Assembly: GCA_963789825.1 (NCBI GenBank)
Contig: CAWBME010000001.1
Coordinates: 186,001-250,000 of the forward strand
Source: PFL42 sp963789825
GTDB taxonomy: Bacteria > Chloroflexota > Anaerolineae > Anaerolineales > E44-bin32
Reading direction: 5' to 3'
Length of the DNA stretch: 64,000 nt
Part shown: one piece after another, positions 21,101 through 29,736 of the stretch
Position numbering within the stretch: position 1 is the stretch's first letter
Layout: the number at the start of each line of letters is the position of its first letter
Translations under genes and position numbers: made by a program
Notes under the pieces: model-generated
What the model saw: the letters and a program-made list of their open reading frames with translations, nothing else
The model's database searches: none
What the model was told of the DNA's origin: nothing

Positions 21101-24100
21101 CCGCTGATCTCCGAGGTGCGCACCTTCTTCGTCCCCGGTCCCTGCGGCGGCGTGCCCGACCGCGCCGTCTTCTGCCCCAGCGGCGAGTGCCCGAGCGCGC
21201 CCTGAACGGGACGCAGGCCGTGACCAAGAAACCGATCAACACCCGCACCGGCTGGCTGTCGTTCCAGGCGACCGACTTCACCTTCCCCACCGCCGCCGGG
21301 CCGCTGACCTTCGACCGCTGGTACTCCTCGCCCACGACCGACGACTACACCGAATTGCTCGGCCCTGGCTGGACGCACAGCCTGGACTCGCGCCTGATCC
21401 TTCCCACCGATCCGCTCGGCGAGCAGGGCGTCATCCAGCTCAAGCTGCACAGCAGCAACCGGCTTGACTTCCTCGAGGCCGGCGATGGAATTTACGAGCC
21501 CTATCCCGGTGTGTGTGGCGACCTTGTGCTGGCGGAGGACGCCTCGGGCGGCTACCTCTTCACCGACGACGCCCAGCGCGCCTATGCCTTCGATGCGGAT
21601 GGCCGAATCCTGTCGCTATCCGATCCCCAGGGCAACGCCCTGGTCTACACCTACAACGCCGATGGGCGGCTGGACCGCGTCTCCGATGAGTCCGGCGACC
21701 GCTACCTACAGTTCACCTACGACGCCCAGGGCAGGATCGATGCCGTCTCGGATCACACCAATCGCCGCGTCGGCTATGCCTACGACGACGCAGGCGATTC
21801 GACCGAGGTCACCGACGTCCTCGACCAGGTGTGGACCTACGTCTATGACGAGGCCCATCGCCTGACCGAAGCCCACGATCCGCGGCGCGCCATCATCGAA
21901 CGCACCGAGTACGACACTCAGGGCCGTGCCGTGCGCCAGTACAACGGCGAGGGCGAGCGGGTCGTCGAATTGACCTACAACCCGGACGGGACGACCACCG
22001 TCACCGACGAACTCGGCCACAGCCGAACCGATGCCTACGACGACCGCGGCACGCTGATCGACCAAACCGACGCTCTGGATCAAGCGCTGGAGAAGGTCTA
22101 CGACGGCAACTTCCGGCCTGCCGAGTTCACCGATCCGGCCGGCAACACAACCGCCCTGACCTGGAGCGAAGACGGCGCCAACCTGACCCAGGTCGTCGAT
22201 GCCGAGAACAACACCACCCGCCTGGCCTACGACGCGCTGAACAATCTGACCGGGCTTGAGGGATCCTCGCGGCGGAGAGATGTCTTTCGCCTACGACGGC
22301 ACGCTTCTCACCCGCTCCGAAGACGCCCAGGACAATGTCACCCGCTACACCTACACCGATGCCGGGGACGCCCTGGCGCCGCCGGGGCTGCTGGAGACGA
22401 TCCTTGACCCACGCGGCAGCACGACCAGTTTCGGCTACAACGCCAGCGGCCAGCGCACCTCGATGACCGACACTCAGGATCACACCACCCGTTTCGTCTA
22501 CGACGACCTCGGGCGCTTGGTCGAGACGACCGATCCGCTCGGCCGCCGCAGCCGCAACGAGTTCGACTCCCTGGGCGGTTGGTGCGCACGATTCGCAATT
22601 ACGATCCTGACCACGGCCAGAACGACGCAGGCGTGTGGAACATCATCACCGAATACGCCTACGATCCCGCCGGCAACCAGACCCAGGTGACCGACAGCCT
22701 GGGCCGGATCACCCGCTTCACCTATGACTCGGCCAATCGCCTCGTCACCGTCACCGATCCCGCCAACAACACCACCCGCAACACCTACGATGATGCCGGG
22801 AATCTGATCTCGACCCAAGACGCCCTCGGCCGCAAGACCGAGTACCACTATGACTCGCTCAATCGCCTGGTGCGAGTGATCGACGCCGCCGACGGCGAGG
22901 CGCTCACAACCTACGACGCCAGCGGCAATGTCGCCTCGCAGACGGACGTCAACGGCAACACCACCCGCTACGAGTACGACGACCTGAACCGCCAGGTGGC
23001 GAGTCTTCGACGCCCTCGGCAATCGCTCGACGATGGTCTACGACGCCTCCGGCAACCTGCTCTCCTCGACCGACGCCGCCAATCGCACCACGACCTACAG
23101 CTACGACTCCCTCAACCGGATGGTGACTCAGACCGATCCCGAGGGCGGGGTGACGCGCTTCGAGTACGACGCCGTCGGAAACCGAATCCGAAGCGTCGAT
23201 CCCGAAGGTAATCCCACGCTCTTTGCCTACGACGGGTTGAATCGCCTGGTCACCGTCACGGACGCCCTGGGCGGGGTGATGCGCTACGAGTACGATGCCG
23301 TCGGCAACCGCACCTCGATGACCGACGCCAACCGCAACACCACCCTGTTCTTCTACGACGAGCTCAACCGGCTGGTCGAGACCCGTGATCCCCTGGGCGG
23401 CATCCAGCGCTCGGAGTTCGACGCCCTCGGCAATCTGTTGGCGCAGATCGATCCCAACCAGTTGCGGACACGGTACGAATACGATTCCCTCAACCGCCTG
23501 CAGCGCCAGATCGACGCGCTGGATGGCATAACGGCCTACACCTACGATGCCGTCGGCAACCAGCTCACCCTGACGGACCCCAACGGCCATGTGCAGTCCA
23601 CGGAATATGATGACCTCAACCGGCCGGTCGTCTCCACCGATCCCAACCTGCATGTCAGCCGGACGATCTACGACGCCGCCGGCAACGTGCTCACCCAGAT
23701 CGATCCGCTGCAGAACGTCACCGCCTTCACCTATGACAAGCTGCACCGCCAAGTGGCCGTCACCGATCCGCTCAACAACACGGTGAGGTACGCCTACGAC
23801 GAGGTCGGCAATCGGATCTCGATGACCGACGCCGAGGGCGTGGTGACGCGCTACGAGTACGACCGGCTCAGCCGTCTGACGGCCGTCTTCGAGAACTTCC
23901 GGCCGGGGTTCAAGCCGAACGCCGACACCAACGTGCGCACCGAGTACGGCTACGACCGCAACGGCAACCGCCTGACGATCCGGGATGGCAACGGAAACGT
24001 CTCGACCTTCCAGTATGACGACCTGAACCGGATGATCGCCGAGTTGGATCCGCTCGGGCACACCACGGCCTACGGCTACGACCACAACGGCAATCGGACG

Positions 24101-26418
24101 ACGCTGACCGATGCCGAGGGATTGACCACGAACTTCGCCTACGATGCCCTCAATCGTCTGGCGGCGATCGACTATCCCGATCCCGATGCCGACGTGGTCT
24201 TCACCTACGATGCCGCTGGCGCCCGGACGCGCATGCAGGACGGCATGGGCACCACAGCCTGGACCTACGACAAGCTGTACCGGCCCACGGCTGTGACCGA
24301 TCCGCACGGCGGCACGGTCGGCTACGGCTATGACCCCGTCGGCAATCGATCCCGGCTGACCTTTCCCGATGGCCGATCGGTGAGCTACGCCTACGATCCC
24401 GCCGATCGGATGGTCCAGGTCACCGACTGGGACTCGCTCGTCACCGCCTACCAGTACGATCCCGCCAACCGGCTGACGCAAACCGCGCTGCCGAACGGCG
24501 TCGTCTCGACCTACACCTACGACGCCGCCGGACGGCTGCTCGACCTGCGGCACTCCACTGCGGCCGAGACGCTCTCGTCGTTCACCTACACCTACGACGA
24601 CGTCGGCAATCGCACCCAGGTCGTCGAGTTCATGACCTGGCCTAGCGAGCCGCAGCCTGTCGCAGCCCGGATTCCGGCGCGGGTAGCGCAGGCGCCCAAG
24701 GCGCCGAATCCCGTCGCTGCCCATCGACCCGCTGGCGGCCGGCCTGGCGCCCTTCGCTCTGTTGATGCTGGTGCTGGCGCGGCGCCGCAAGCTGGCGCAT
24801 CCAGCGCTGATGGTCACTCTGGTCGTGCTGGCCGGGATGGCCCTCTCGGTCACGGCCTGCGGGCCGAATCCCGACGCCGCCGCCGCGGCCAACGCGCACT
24901 CCGACCCGCACACCGACCGCGCACGGCGACCTCAACCGCCGACGGCCACCTCGACCGCCACTTCCACCGCCACCGAGACGGCCACGCCGACGCTCACGCC
25001 CACGCCGACGCCTGAGCCCGAGGTCGAGACCACGACGATCGACTACACCTACGATGCCCTGTACCGCCTGACGGCCGCCGACTATGACAGTGGCGAGTTC
25101 TTCCACTACACCTACGACGCCGTCGGCAACCGCCTGCGGCAGGAGACGCACAACCAGCACCAACCTCTACACCTACGACATCGCCAACCGGCTGATCAGC
25201 GTCGATGGCGTCACCTACACCTGGGACGACAACGGCAACCTGCTCACGGACGGCGAGCGCGACGTACGCCTACGACCACGCCAACCGACTGACCTCGGTC
25301 GCGATGGGCGCCGACACCTTCACCTTCGCCTACAACGGCCTGGGCGACCGCCTGCGCCAGACGATCAACGCCGTGCCGCAGAACTACACCCTGGACATCG
25401 TCTCCGGCCTGACGCAGGTGCTCTCCGACGAGGCCGACGGCCTACCTGTACGGCGTCGGGCGGATCGGGCAGGAGGCCGGCGGTGGGTGGCAGTATCACC
25501 TGGGTGATGCCCTTGCTAGTGTGCGCCAGGTAGGCGGGGCCGTGGACCCGGTCGGCTTTGCGGAAGCATTTGAGCCCTTCGGCGATCTATTCTCTGTCGC
25601 CGGGCGCGCCCAGACGGCATACGGGTTCACGGGGGAGTGGACCGACGGTAGCGGCCTGATCCATGTGCGCACTCGCTACTACGACCCGACCGTTGGGCGC
25701 TACTTCCAGGCGGATCCGTGGGATGGCGACCCAGATAGGCCACAATCGTTCAACGCCTTCGGATATGTTGGGAACAACCCCAGCAACGTCACCGACCCTA
25801 GCGGGGAGTGCTATGGCCCGCTTGAATTCCTTAGGCAAGTCCCTGTTGAGAAAGACATCTGCACCGCACTTGACCAAGCATTGTTCATCTATGCTTGGCC
25901 TGGGACATCTGCCAACGACAGGGACCTCGCCGCTGCCTACATAGGCCTTTGGGCCTTCGGACACTCCGCTGTTGATCGTCGGCGTTGGTGCTTTGATTGT
26001 TGCGGGGGCGGAGGAGGTGCGTTCCTCTGGCTCTATGGTCTATACCTTGCTTCTCCGCTAGGACAGCAGGTCTCTTTCCAATGCCAGAAGATGTGGTTGA
26101 ACATCTCGTCATCGACTCTGCCGCGGAATGGGCAAACCACTACCGTGATCGGCAGGTATCCCCGGTACCTTGAGGCTGCGAAGCAACTTGGAGCGAACGC
26201 TCTCAACATCCCAACGGATGTTTGGAATAGGTTAAACGAGCTCCAGAGGTGGGCACTCAACAGGACATTCCTGGACCTGGCAGTTTCCCGCGGGGACACC
26301 ATACTTCTAGTGACCCCCCTGGAAGGTGCCCCCTGGGTCTGCTCTGGAGATGGAAATCGCGTACCTTCTTTCACGCGGCTACCAGCTCATCGAAGGGGTC
26401 TTCACGAAGGTGAGGTGA
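14165..26418 (+). CDS. Giant SBBP/Ig/RHS polymorphic-toxin-like surface protein (many frame changes)
   Basis: Continuous protein-coding similarity of about 12.25 kb (about 4,080 codons), broken by roughly 20 frame changes but without any intergenic gap. ATG 14165 has a strong AGGAGG, and a short hydrophobic leader (ARALVFLSLLGL) follows an internal ATG. Order: N-terminal FVENVGQ domain, seven SBBP repeats, several invasin-type Ig domains, DUF11, more beta-sandwich repeats, a DUF6531 entry domain (INTRTGWLSFQATDF), about 40 YD repeats, an embedded membrane hairpin, the RHS core (RTRYYDPTVGRYFQADP) ending DPSGE, and a variable tip. Family knowledge: RHS shells encapsulate C-terminal toxins used in contact-dependent competition. 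The stop TGA (26416-26418) is reached only after a last frame change near 26330. Alternatively the region could be two genes, with a lipoprotein starting near 24765. Confidence 0.75.
15168..16490 (+). other. Giant protein: seven SBBP repeats (beta-propeller)
   Basis: Seven repeats with a period of about 200 bases, each of the form TYLGG...A.DSxGxAYVxGxTxSxDFPVT: starts near 15170, 15365, 15560, 15760, 15970, 16170 and 16375. The number equals the seven blades for which the SBBP family is named. Frame changes fall near 15475, 16005, 16105, 16160 and 16270. Predicted extracellular adhesive or ligand-binding propeller. Confidence 0.75.
16590..17800 (+). other. Giant protein: four invasin-like Ig domains
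   Basis: Four tandem domains of about 100 residues follow the Big_1 (invasin/intimin) pattern, for example VTADGSDTTTLTVTLRDAAD, VADGAATATLTATLVNASGA and VAADGLAQSLVLVTVSDAFG, each with an NP(V/M)AG-like turn. They are typical stalk modules that extend a binding or toxin domain from the surface. Confidence 0.7.
17815..21210 (+). other. Giant protein: DUF11 domain and beta-sandwich stalk
   Basis: A DUF11 repeat (ADLALTKTGQALSNYDGPSD to VGETRSVEFEAS, 17820-18110) is followed by about 3 kb of repeated beta-sandwich units. These include NDQGQVIANAQVQLIRQEGS and LTLTNLGQAPLTGISIEAP, then a second copy-like stretch ending in a DUF11-like PDLVISYQLPLPQNACTDFP. Frame changes lie near 17750, 17800, 18120, 18540, 19430, 19560, 19880, 20090 and 20940. 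No catalytic motif seen; a structural stalk is inferred. Confidence 0.6.
21215..24650 (+). other. Giant protein: DUF6531 entry domain and YD-repeat shell
   Basis: KKPINTRTGWLSFQATDFTF and PLTFDRWYSS mark a DUF6531-type entry domain. From about 21580 tandem YD repeats of about 21 residues (GNRTxxTDAxGxxTxYxYDxLNRL) run to 24650; I estimate about 40-45. They build the hollow RHS cocoon in known homologues. Frame changes lie near 22260, 22580 and 23010. The segment 23033-24650 is uninterrupted. Confidence 0.8.
24660..25035 (+). other. Membrane hairpin and Thr/Pro linker embedded in the RHS repeats
   Basis: Read in the frame that contains 24765, an Ala/Pro linker is followed by helix 1 (LAAGLAPFALLMLVLA), a positive RRRK loop, helix 2 (ALMVTLVVLAGMALSVTA) and a lipobox-like TAC. 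A Ser/Thr/Pro-rich linker ending in TPTPTPEPEVETTT follows, then YD repeats resume with IDYTYDALYRL. This could be a hairpin that tethers the cocoon, or the signal peptide of a separate lipoprotein carrying the RHS tip. Confidence 0.6.
25600..25815 (+). other. RHS core domain
   Basis: The sequence TGEWTDGSGLIHVRTRYYDP, then GRYFQADPWDG and the closing YVGNNPSNVTDPSGE, matches the conserved RHS-associated core. It marks the boundary between conserved shell and variable tip. In homologues this region is where the toxin is autoproteolytically released. Confidence 0.85.
25816..26418 (+). other. RHS C-terminal tip: hydrophobic pre-toxin segment and toxin-like domain
   Basis: Directly after DPSGE the tip is unrelated to the repeats and visibly less GC-rich. 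Across a frame change near 25965, a hydrophobic stretch LLIVGVGALIVAGA resembles pre-toxin translocation segments. The final domain (about 26135-26418) reads VIGRYPRYLEAAKQLGANAL, IPTDVWNRLNELQRWALNRT, FLDLAVSRGDTILLVTP and, after a frame change near 26330, SALEMEIAYLLSRGYQLIEG. I recall similar tips in other polymorphic toxins but cannot name the activity. Confidence 0.6.
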
Positions 26419-26421
26419 TAG

Positions 26422-26913
26422 ATGACATCGGAACGAGCGCAGGAACCCGGGTTCTTGAGGAGTGAGTGCCAGCTACTATTCGGAGAGATTGGGTTCGAAG
26501 CAATAGGTGTCACCCCCGAAACTGACATGTCTCAGAATTGGCAGGTGACGCTCAGATCGAACAGTCTGGACCTACTTCTCACGGCCGACCGGGGTCAGGT
26601 CTTTGTAGGCCTGCGGGCCCGGGAACGGGCAGATCCTTGGTTCGATATGATGAACATACTGGCATTTCTTGACGCTGGCGGACCGGAAGACCGGTGGTCG
26701 TACAAGCCTCCTCAAGGCAGGATCGATGTGAGTAGCATCCGCATGCAGCTCGCCTCTTTGTCTGAGATCCTCAAGTCAAACCTGACTAGGATTGTGGCAG
26801 TGCTTACCGGTGACTCGAGCGGAAGAAATAGAATGGAACTACATCAGTTCAGCAAGAGGCGAGCCGAAGAGCGAACCAGACGGATGGCAGAGGAGGCACG
26901 AAAGAACACGTAG
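26422..26913 (+). CDS. Candidate immunity protein to the RHS tip
   Basis: 163-residue soluble protein with no signal peptide or membrane helix. ATG 26422 lies 3 bases after the toxin stop (TGA, TAG, ATG), with AAGGTGAGG upstream, so translation is probably coupled. The mixed alpha/beta sequence (LLFGEIGFEAIGVTPE, LDLLLTADRGQVFVGLRARE, WFDMMNILAFLDAGG) ends in a basic coiled helix (SKRRAEERTRRMAEEARK). No named family is recognised. Position, size, cytosolic nature and the same reduced GC as the tip fit an immunity gene. Complete, no frame damage. Confidence 0.6.
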   Translation: MTSERAQEPGFLRSECQLLFGEIGFEAIGVTPETDMSQNWQVTLRSNSLDLLLTADRGQVFVGLRARERADPWFDMMNILAFLDAGGPEDRWSYKPPQGRIDVSSIRMQLASLSEILKSNLTRIVAVLTGDSSGRNRMELHQFSKRRAEERTRRMAEEARKNT

Positions 26914-26995
26914 CTGCATTGTGCAAGCAGCGCCCTCCACTCCCTGAACTAGTCGACCTCTTCGTGCTACGGCGATAGAAGGGAAGCCAAATCCT

Positions 26996-29064
26996 ATGGC
27001 GGTCAGCCAAGGCGCTCTCACTCGAGCACGCATGATTATCCTTGGGTCGGCCCTTTCCCTCCCAATCCTGGGAGGATGCGGCCTTGACGGCGTTCGGCCG
27101 CCTATCCCCATATCTCCCCAGGTCACAACTGAGTCCCAGCCTTCCGCCTCTCCTCGAACCACCGAGCCAAGCCCCCCTGGTCCTGCAGGCGATCTCACGA
27201 GGGTTGCGCAGAGCAGCGTGACTCCGGAGGCCTCCGGATCGATTCCGCCAACCGACTCCTTCGACGCCCCTGCGCCAGAGGGGGCTCTGGCTCGAGTGGG
27301 AAAGGGGATACCCTCTGCACTCAGCATTTCACCGAGTGGAGACATGCTTCTCGTAGGCAGCTCAATCGCCGTCTTTGCCTACGATCACACCGCACTGACC
27401 GAGTCCTGGAACATCCCTCTGGGAGGCGCACTCAACATCCAGTTCTCCCCTGATGGGGGGACCTTCTACTTCGTCAATGGAGGAGATGCTGTCCACGTGC
27501 TGGACACGGTCAACGGAGAGCTGATCACTCAGCTCCGCGCCGAAGACCAATCTCTTTGGTCCCTTGCTCGCTCCCCTGATGGCAAGACACTGCTGGCCGG
27601 ATCGGCACAAGGGGATGTCTTGTCGTGGGACCTTGGTGAGCCCACAGAACCCGAGCGTCGAAATGCCGCAAGCAGCGGGATTCAAGCGATCGACTACGCG
27701 CGCTGACGGGGGCACAGTTGTGACTGGGTCTTCCGATGGCACAATCTCCGTTTGGGATACGTCCCTCGGTGCGCTGATGTACGCCGTCTCGGCCGGAGAC
27801 AAGGGCGTAGGGGTGTAGCCTTCTCTCCCAATGGGAGTGTCTTGGCATCTGGAGGGGGAGATGGCTCGATCAAGTTGTGGGACACCGCAACCGGCGAGCT
27901 CTTGAATACGCTCGAAGGGCACACGAACGGGGTACGCAGGCTCTCTTCTCCCCCGCCGCGACCTCTCGCGTCAGCGTCCTATGACGGCACTGTTCGCGTG
28001 TGGCGCATTCTGATTCTTCTGCAGTGGCTTCGTTCCCCGGCTTCGCCAGTTCTCCTGACGTAATCTTCCACCCGGATGGCAGCCACCTCCTTGCCCCGGA
28101 CAATAGAGCCAACATCACTGCCTGGGATGCCAAGACACAGACACCAACAGTCCACCTGCAAGGCTTCACCAACAGAATGGGCGCCCTCGCTACTTCTGCT
28201 CACGGGCCCTTGCTGGCCTTCTTGCTCCATCGATGAGCTTCGCCGAGTCCTGGAAGTACTGATATGGAACGTTGGGGACTCCCATGCAGAGCCCGCACAG
28301 CTTTCAGAGCGTCTGTCACGGGAGATCCGGGAAGCGGGCCATCGATCGCAGGGTGCACACTGGTCATATCCGACAGCAAAGACGCTGGCGTGATCGCTGC
28401 ACAGTACGATGGGTCCGTCACAAGATGGAGCGGCCAAACACACCTGGCACAGAGCGTGCTCAATTCCGGTGCCGGCGACTGTTACTACTCCTTCGCGGCT
28501 ACCATGAGTTCCAATCCCGCAATCGCCAGGTCCTGCCTCGGGTACATTGAGACGTTCGATGCCACAACCGGGGCGAAGAAATGGGACTTCACAGGCGAGA
28601 TCGTCTCCAGCTTGGCATTGTCGCCGGAGGGTTTCGTTCTGGCTGCAGGCACAGCGGGCGGGGATATCGTTCTGTTGGATGCCACACAAGGATCACTAGA
28701 GAGGACGCTTCATGCCGGGAGAGGGTCCAGCGGACGCCATGAGCTTCTCGCCGGACGGCACGCTCCTAGTTGCAGCGAATCACGATGGCTCGGTGGAGAT
28801 CTGGGATACCGCCGCCGGACGACGTGCCGCTAGGTTTGCAGCCGGACGCGCTCATCCGGTTGCGCTGGTCATAGACTCCGACAACGATCGATTTGCGATT
28901 GCATACGAAGACGGCTATGTTCAGGTGGCAACCACCGAAGGGGCGATGCTCACGGGATTCCAGGCGTCCTCGGAGATTCGCCTTCGGATTGGCATTCCTT
29001 GATGGGGGCACGGTGCTCGCAACAGTCGGCCGACGGTTCTATCGTGCTGTGGTCTGTACCCTAG
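26996..29064 (+). CDS. WD40 beta-propeller lipoprotein (many frame changes)
   Basis: About 690 codons. ATG 26996 begins a leader with lipobox LGGC (ILGSALSLPILGGCG), then a Ser/Thr/Pro-rich linker. WD40-like blades follow: LSISPSGDMLLVGSSIAVFA, IQFSPDGGTFYFVNGGD, SSDGTISVWDTS, GGGDGSIKLWDTATGELL, SASYDGTVRVW, SFSPDGTLLVAANHDGSVEI and a last DGSIVLW before TAG at 29062-29064. At least eight frame changes (for example near 27710, 27810, 27990, 28240, 28720 and 28980) break it, but the blades line up in order. Likely an exported propeller lipoprotein, possibly more degraded than its neighbours. Its GC is lower than the flanking chromosome. Confidence 0.65.
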
Positions 29065-29299
29065 CAGAAACCGATGTAGCCTCTGCATGTCGGCCCCACC
29101 TGCAGCGGGATGACCAGCTAGAAGCGCTGCGGATCGGGTCCTTGTTCCCGGCGCGGGGAACGCTTAGGGCGCGGTCGTTCAGGCCCTCTGATGTCGCACA
29201 TCTGATTCCTATTGCTGAAGCCCTCGGCATCCACCCCCACCCGACGCCTGAGCCCGAGGTGAGACCATGATTAAGATCGACTACACCTACGATGGGCTC

Positions 29300-29326
29300 T
29301 CCCCGTCTCGCCTCGCTCCGCGGGGC
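29300..29326. repeat. REP-like palindrome, copy 1
   Basis: A GC-rich imperfect palindrome beginning CCCCG and ending CGGGG around a TCGCCTCGCT centre, inserted inside the RHS remnant between TACGATG and CGCCTGAC. The corresponding spot in the intact copy has only a few bases. Confidence 0.5.
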
Positions 29327-29443
29327 GACCGGCCGCCTGACAGCCGCCGACTATTCCCAACAGGGCACAGGCTCCTCGGGCGAGTACATCCACTGCACCT
29401 ACTCCGATAACGCCACTCGGGCCGAATGGCGATGCGTGGGCAA

Positions 29444-29468
29444 CCCCGCCTCGCTTCGCTCTCAGGGC
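29444..29468. repeat. REP-like palindrome, copy 2
   Basis: Shares the CCCCGCCTCGCTTCGCT core with the other two copies, but its right arm is degenerate (CTCAGGGC). Confidence 0.45.
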
Positions 29469-29553
29469 ACACGACCGTATACCTCGGTCGCGATGGGGGG
29501 CGACCTCCGAATACCGAATCGCCCGATTCCCGGATGCATCGAGTCCTTCGTAC

Positions 29554-29580
29554 ACCCCGCTTCGCTTCGCTTGCGGGGCG
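29554..29580. repeat. REP-like palindrome, copy 3
   Basis: CCCCGC, then TTCGCTTCGCTT, then GCGGGG: the best-preserved copy. Three copies within 280 bases mark the remnant as a target for this small element. Confidence 0.5.
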
Positions 29581-29736
29581 GACGGCTAATGAAAGAGAAC
29601 TCTCCCGTGCCAAGGGCGACAACCTGACGAGTTCTGGCTGACGGTTCGCTGAGTGAGGGCGCCGCTTCGACTCCCTTTAGAGGTCAAGGTCCGCATCGCG
29701 AAGCGCATACGGCCGCGAGCGGGAAGGTCTCTCTGG

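Larger units (their letters stand above)
29230..29600 (+). pseudogene. Orphan RHS fragment, decayed copy of the 25.0-25.3 kb segment
   Basis: The DNA repeats pieces of the giant gene in the same order: 29241-29260 equals 25005-25024 exactly, 29276-29294 equals 25038-25056, and 29481-29497 equals 25292-25308. The encoded PTPEPEV, IDYTYDG and RLTAADY motifs are recognisable, but the frame is not maintained and short palindromes interrupt it. It has no core and no toxin. Interpreted as the leftover of a displaced RHS tip or of a local duplication. Confidence 0.7.
29065..29736. other. Gene-poor region with RHS remnant
   Basis: Between the WD40 stop and the TPR gene there is no intact gene. It holds a decayed RHS segment (29230-29600) and three short palindromic inserts. 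The rest, 29065-29229 and 29600-29736, shows nothing recognisable. Confidence 0.55.

Noticed and set aside
22949..24913. Long open frame (about 650 codons) on the minus strand across the YD repeats
   Set aside because: It is the reverse complement of a periodic repeat, so stops are missing for compositional reasons; the plus-strand YD motifs are clearly the coding ones.
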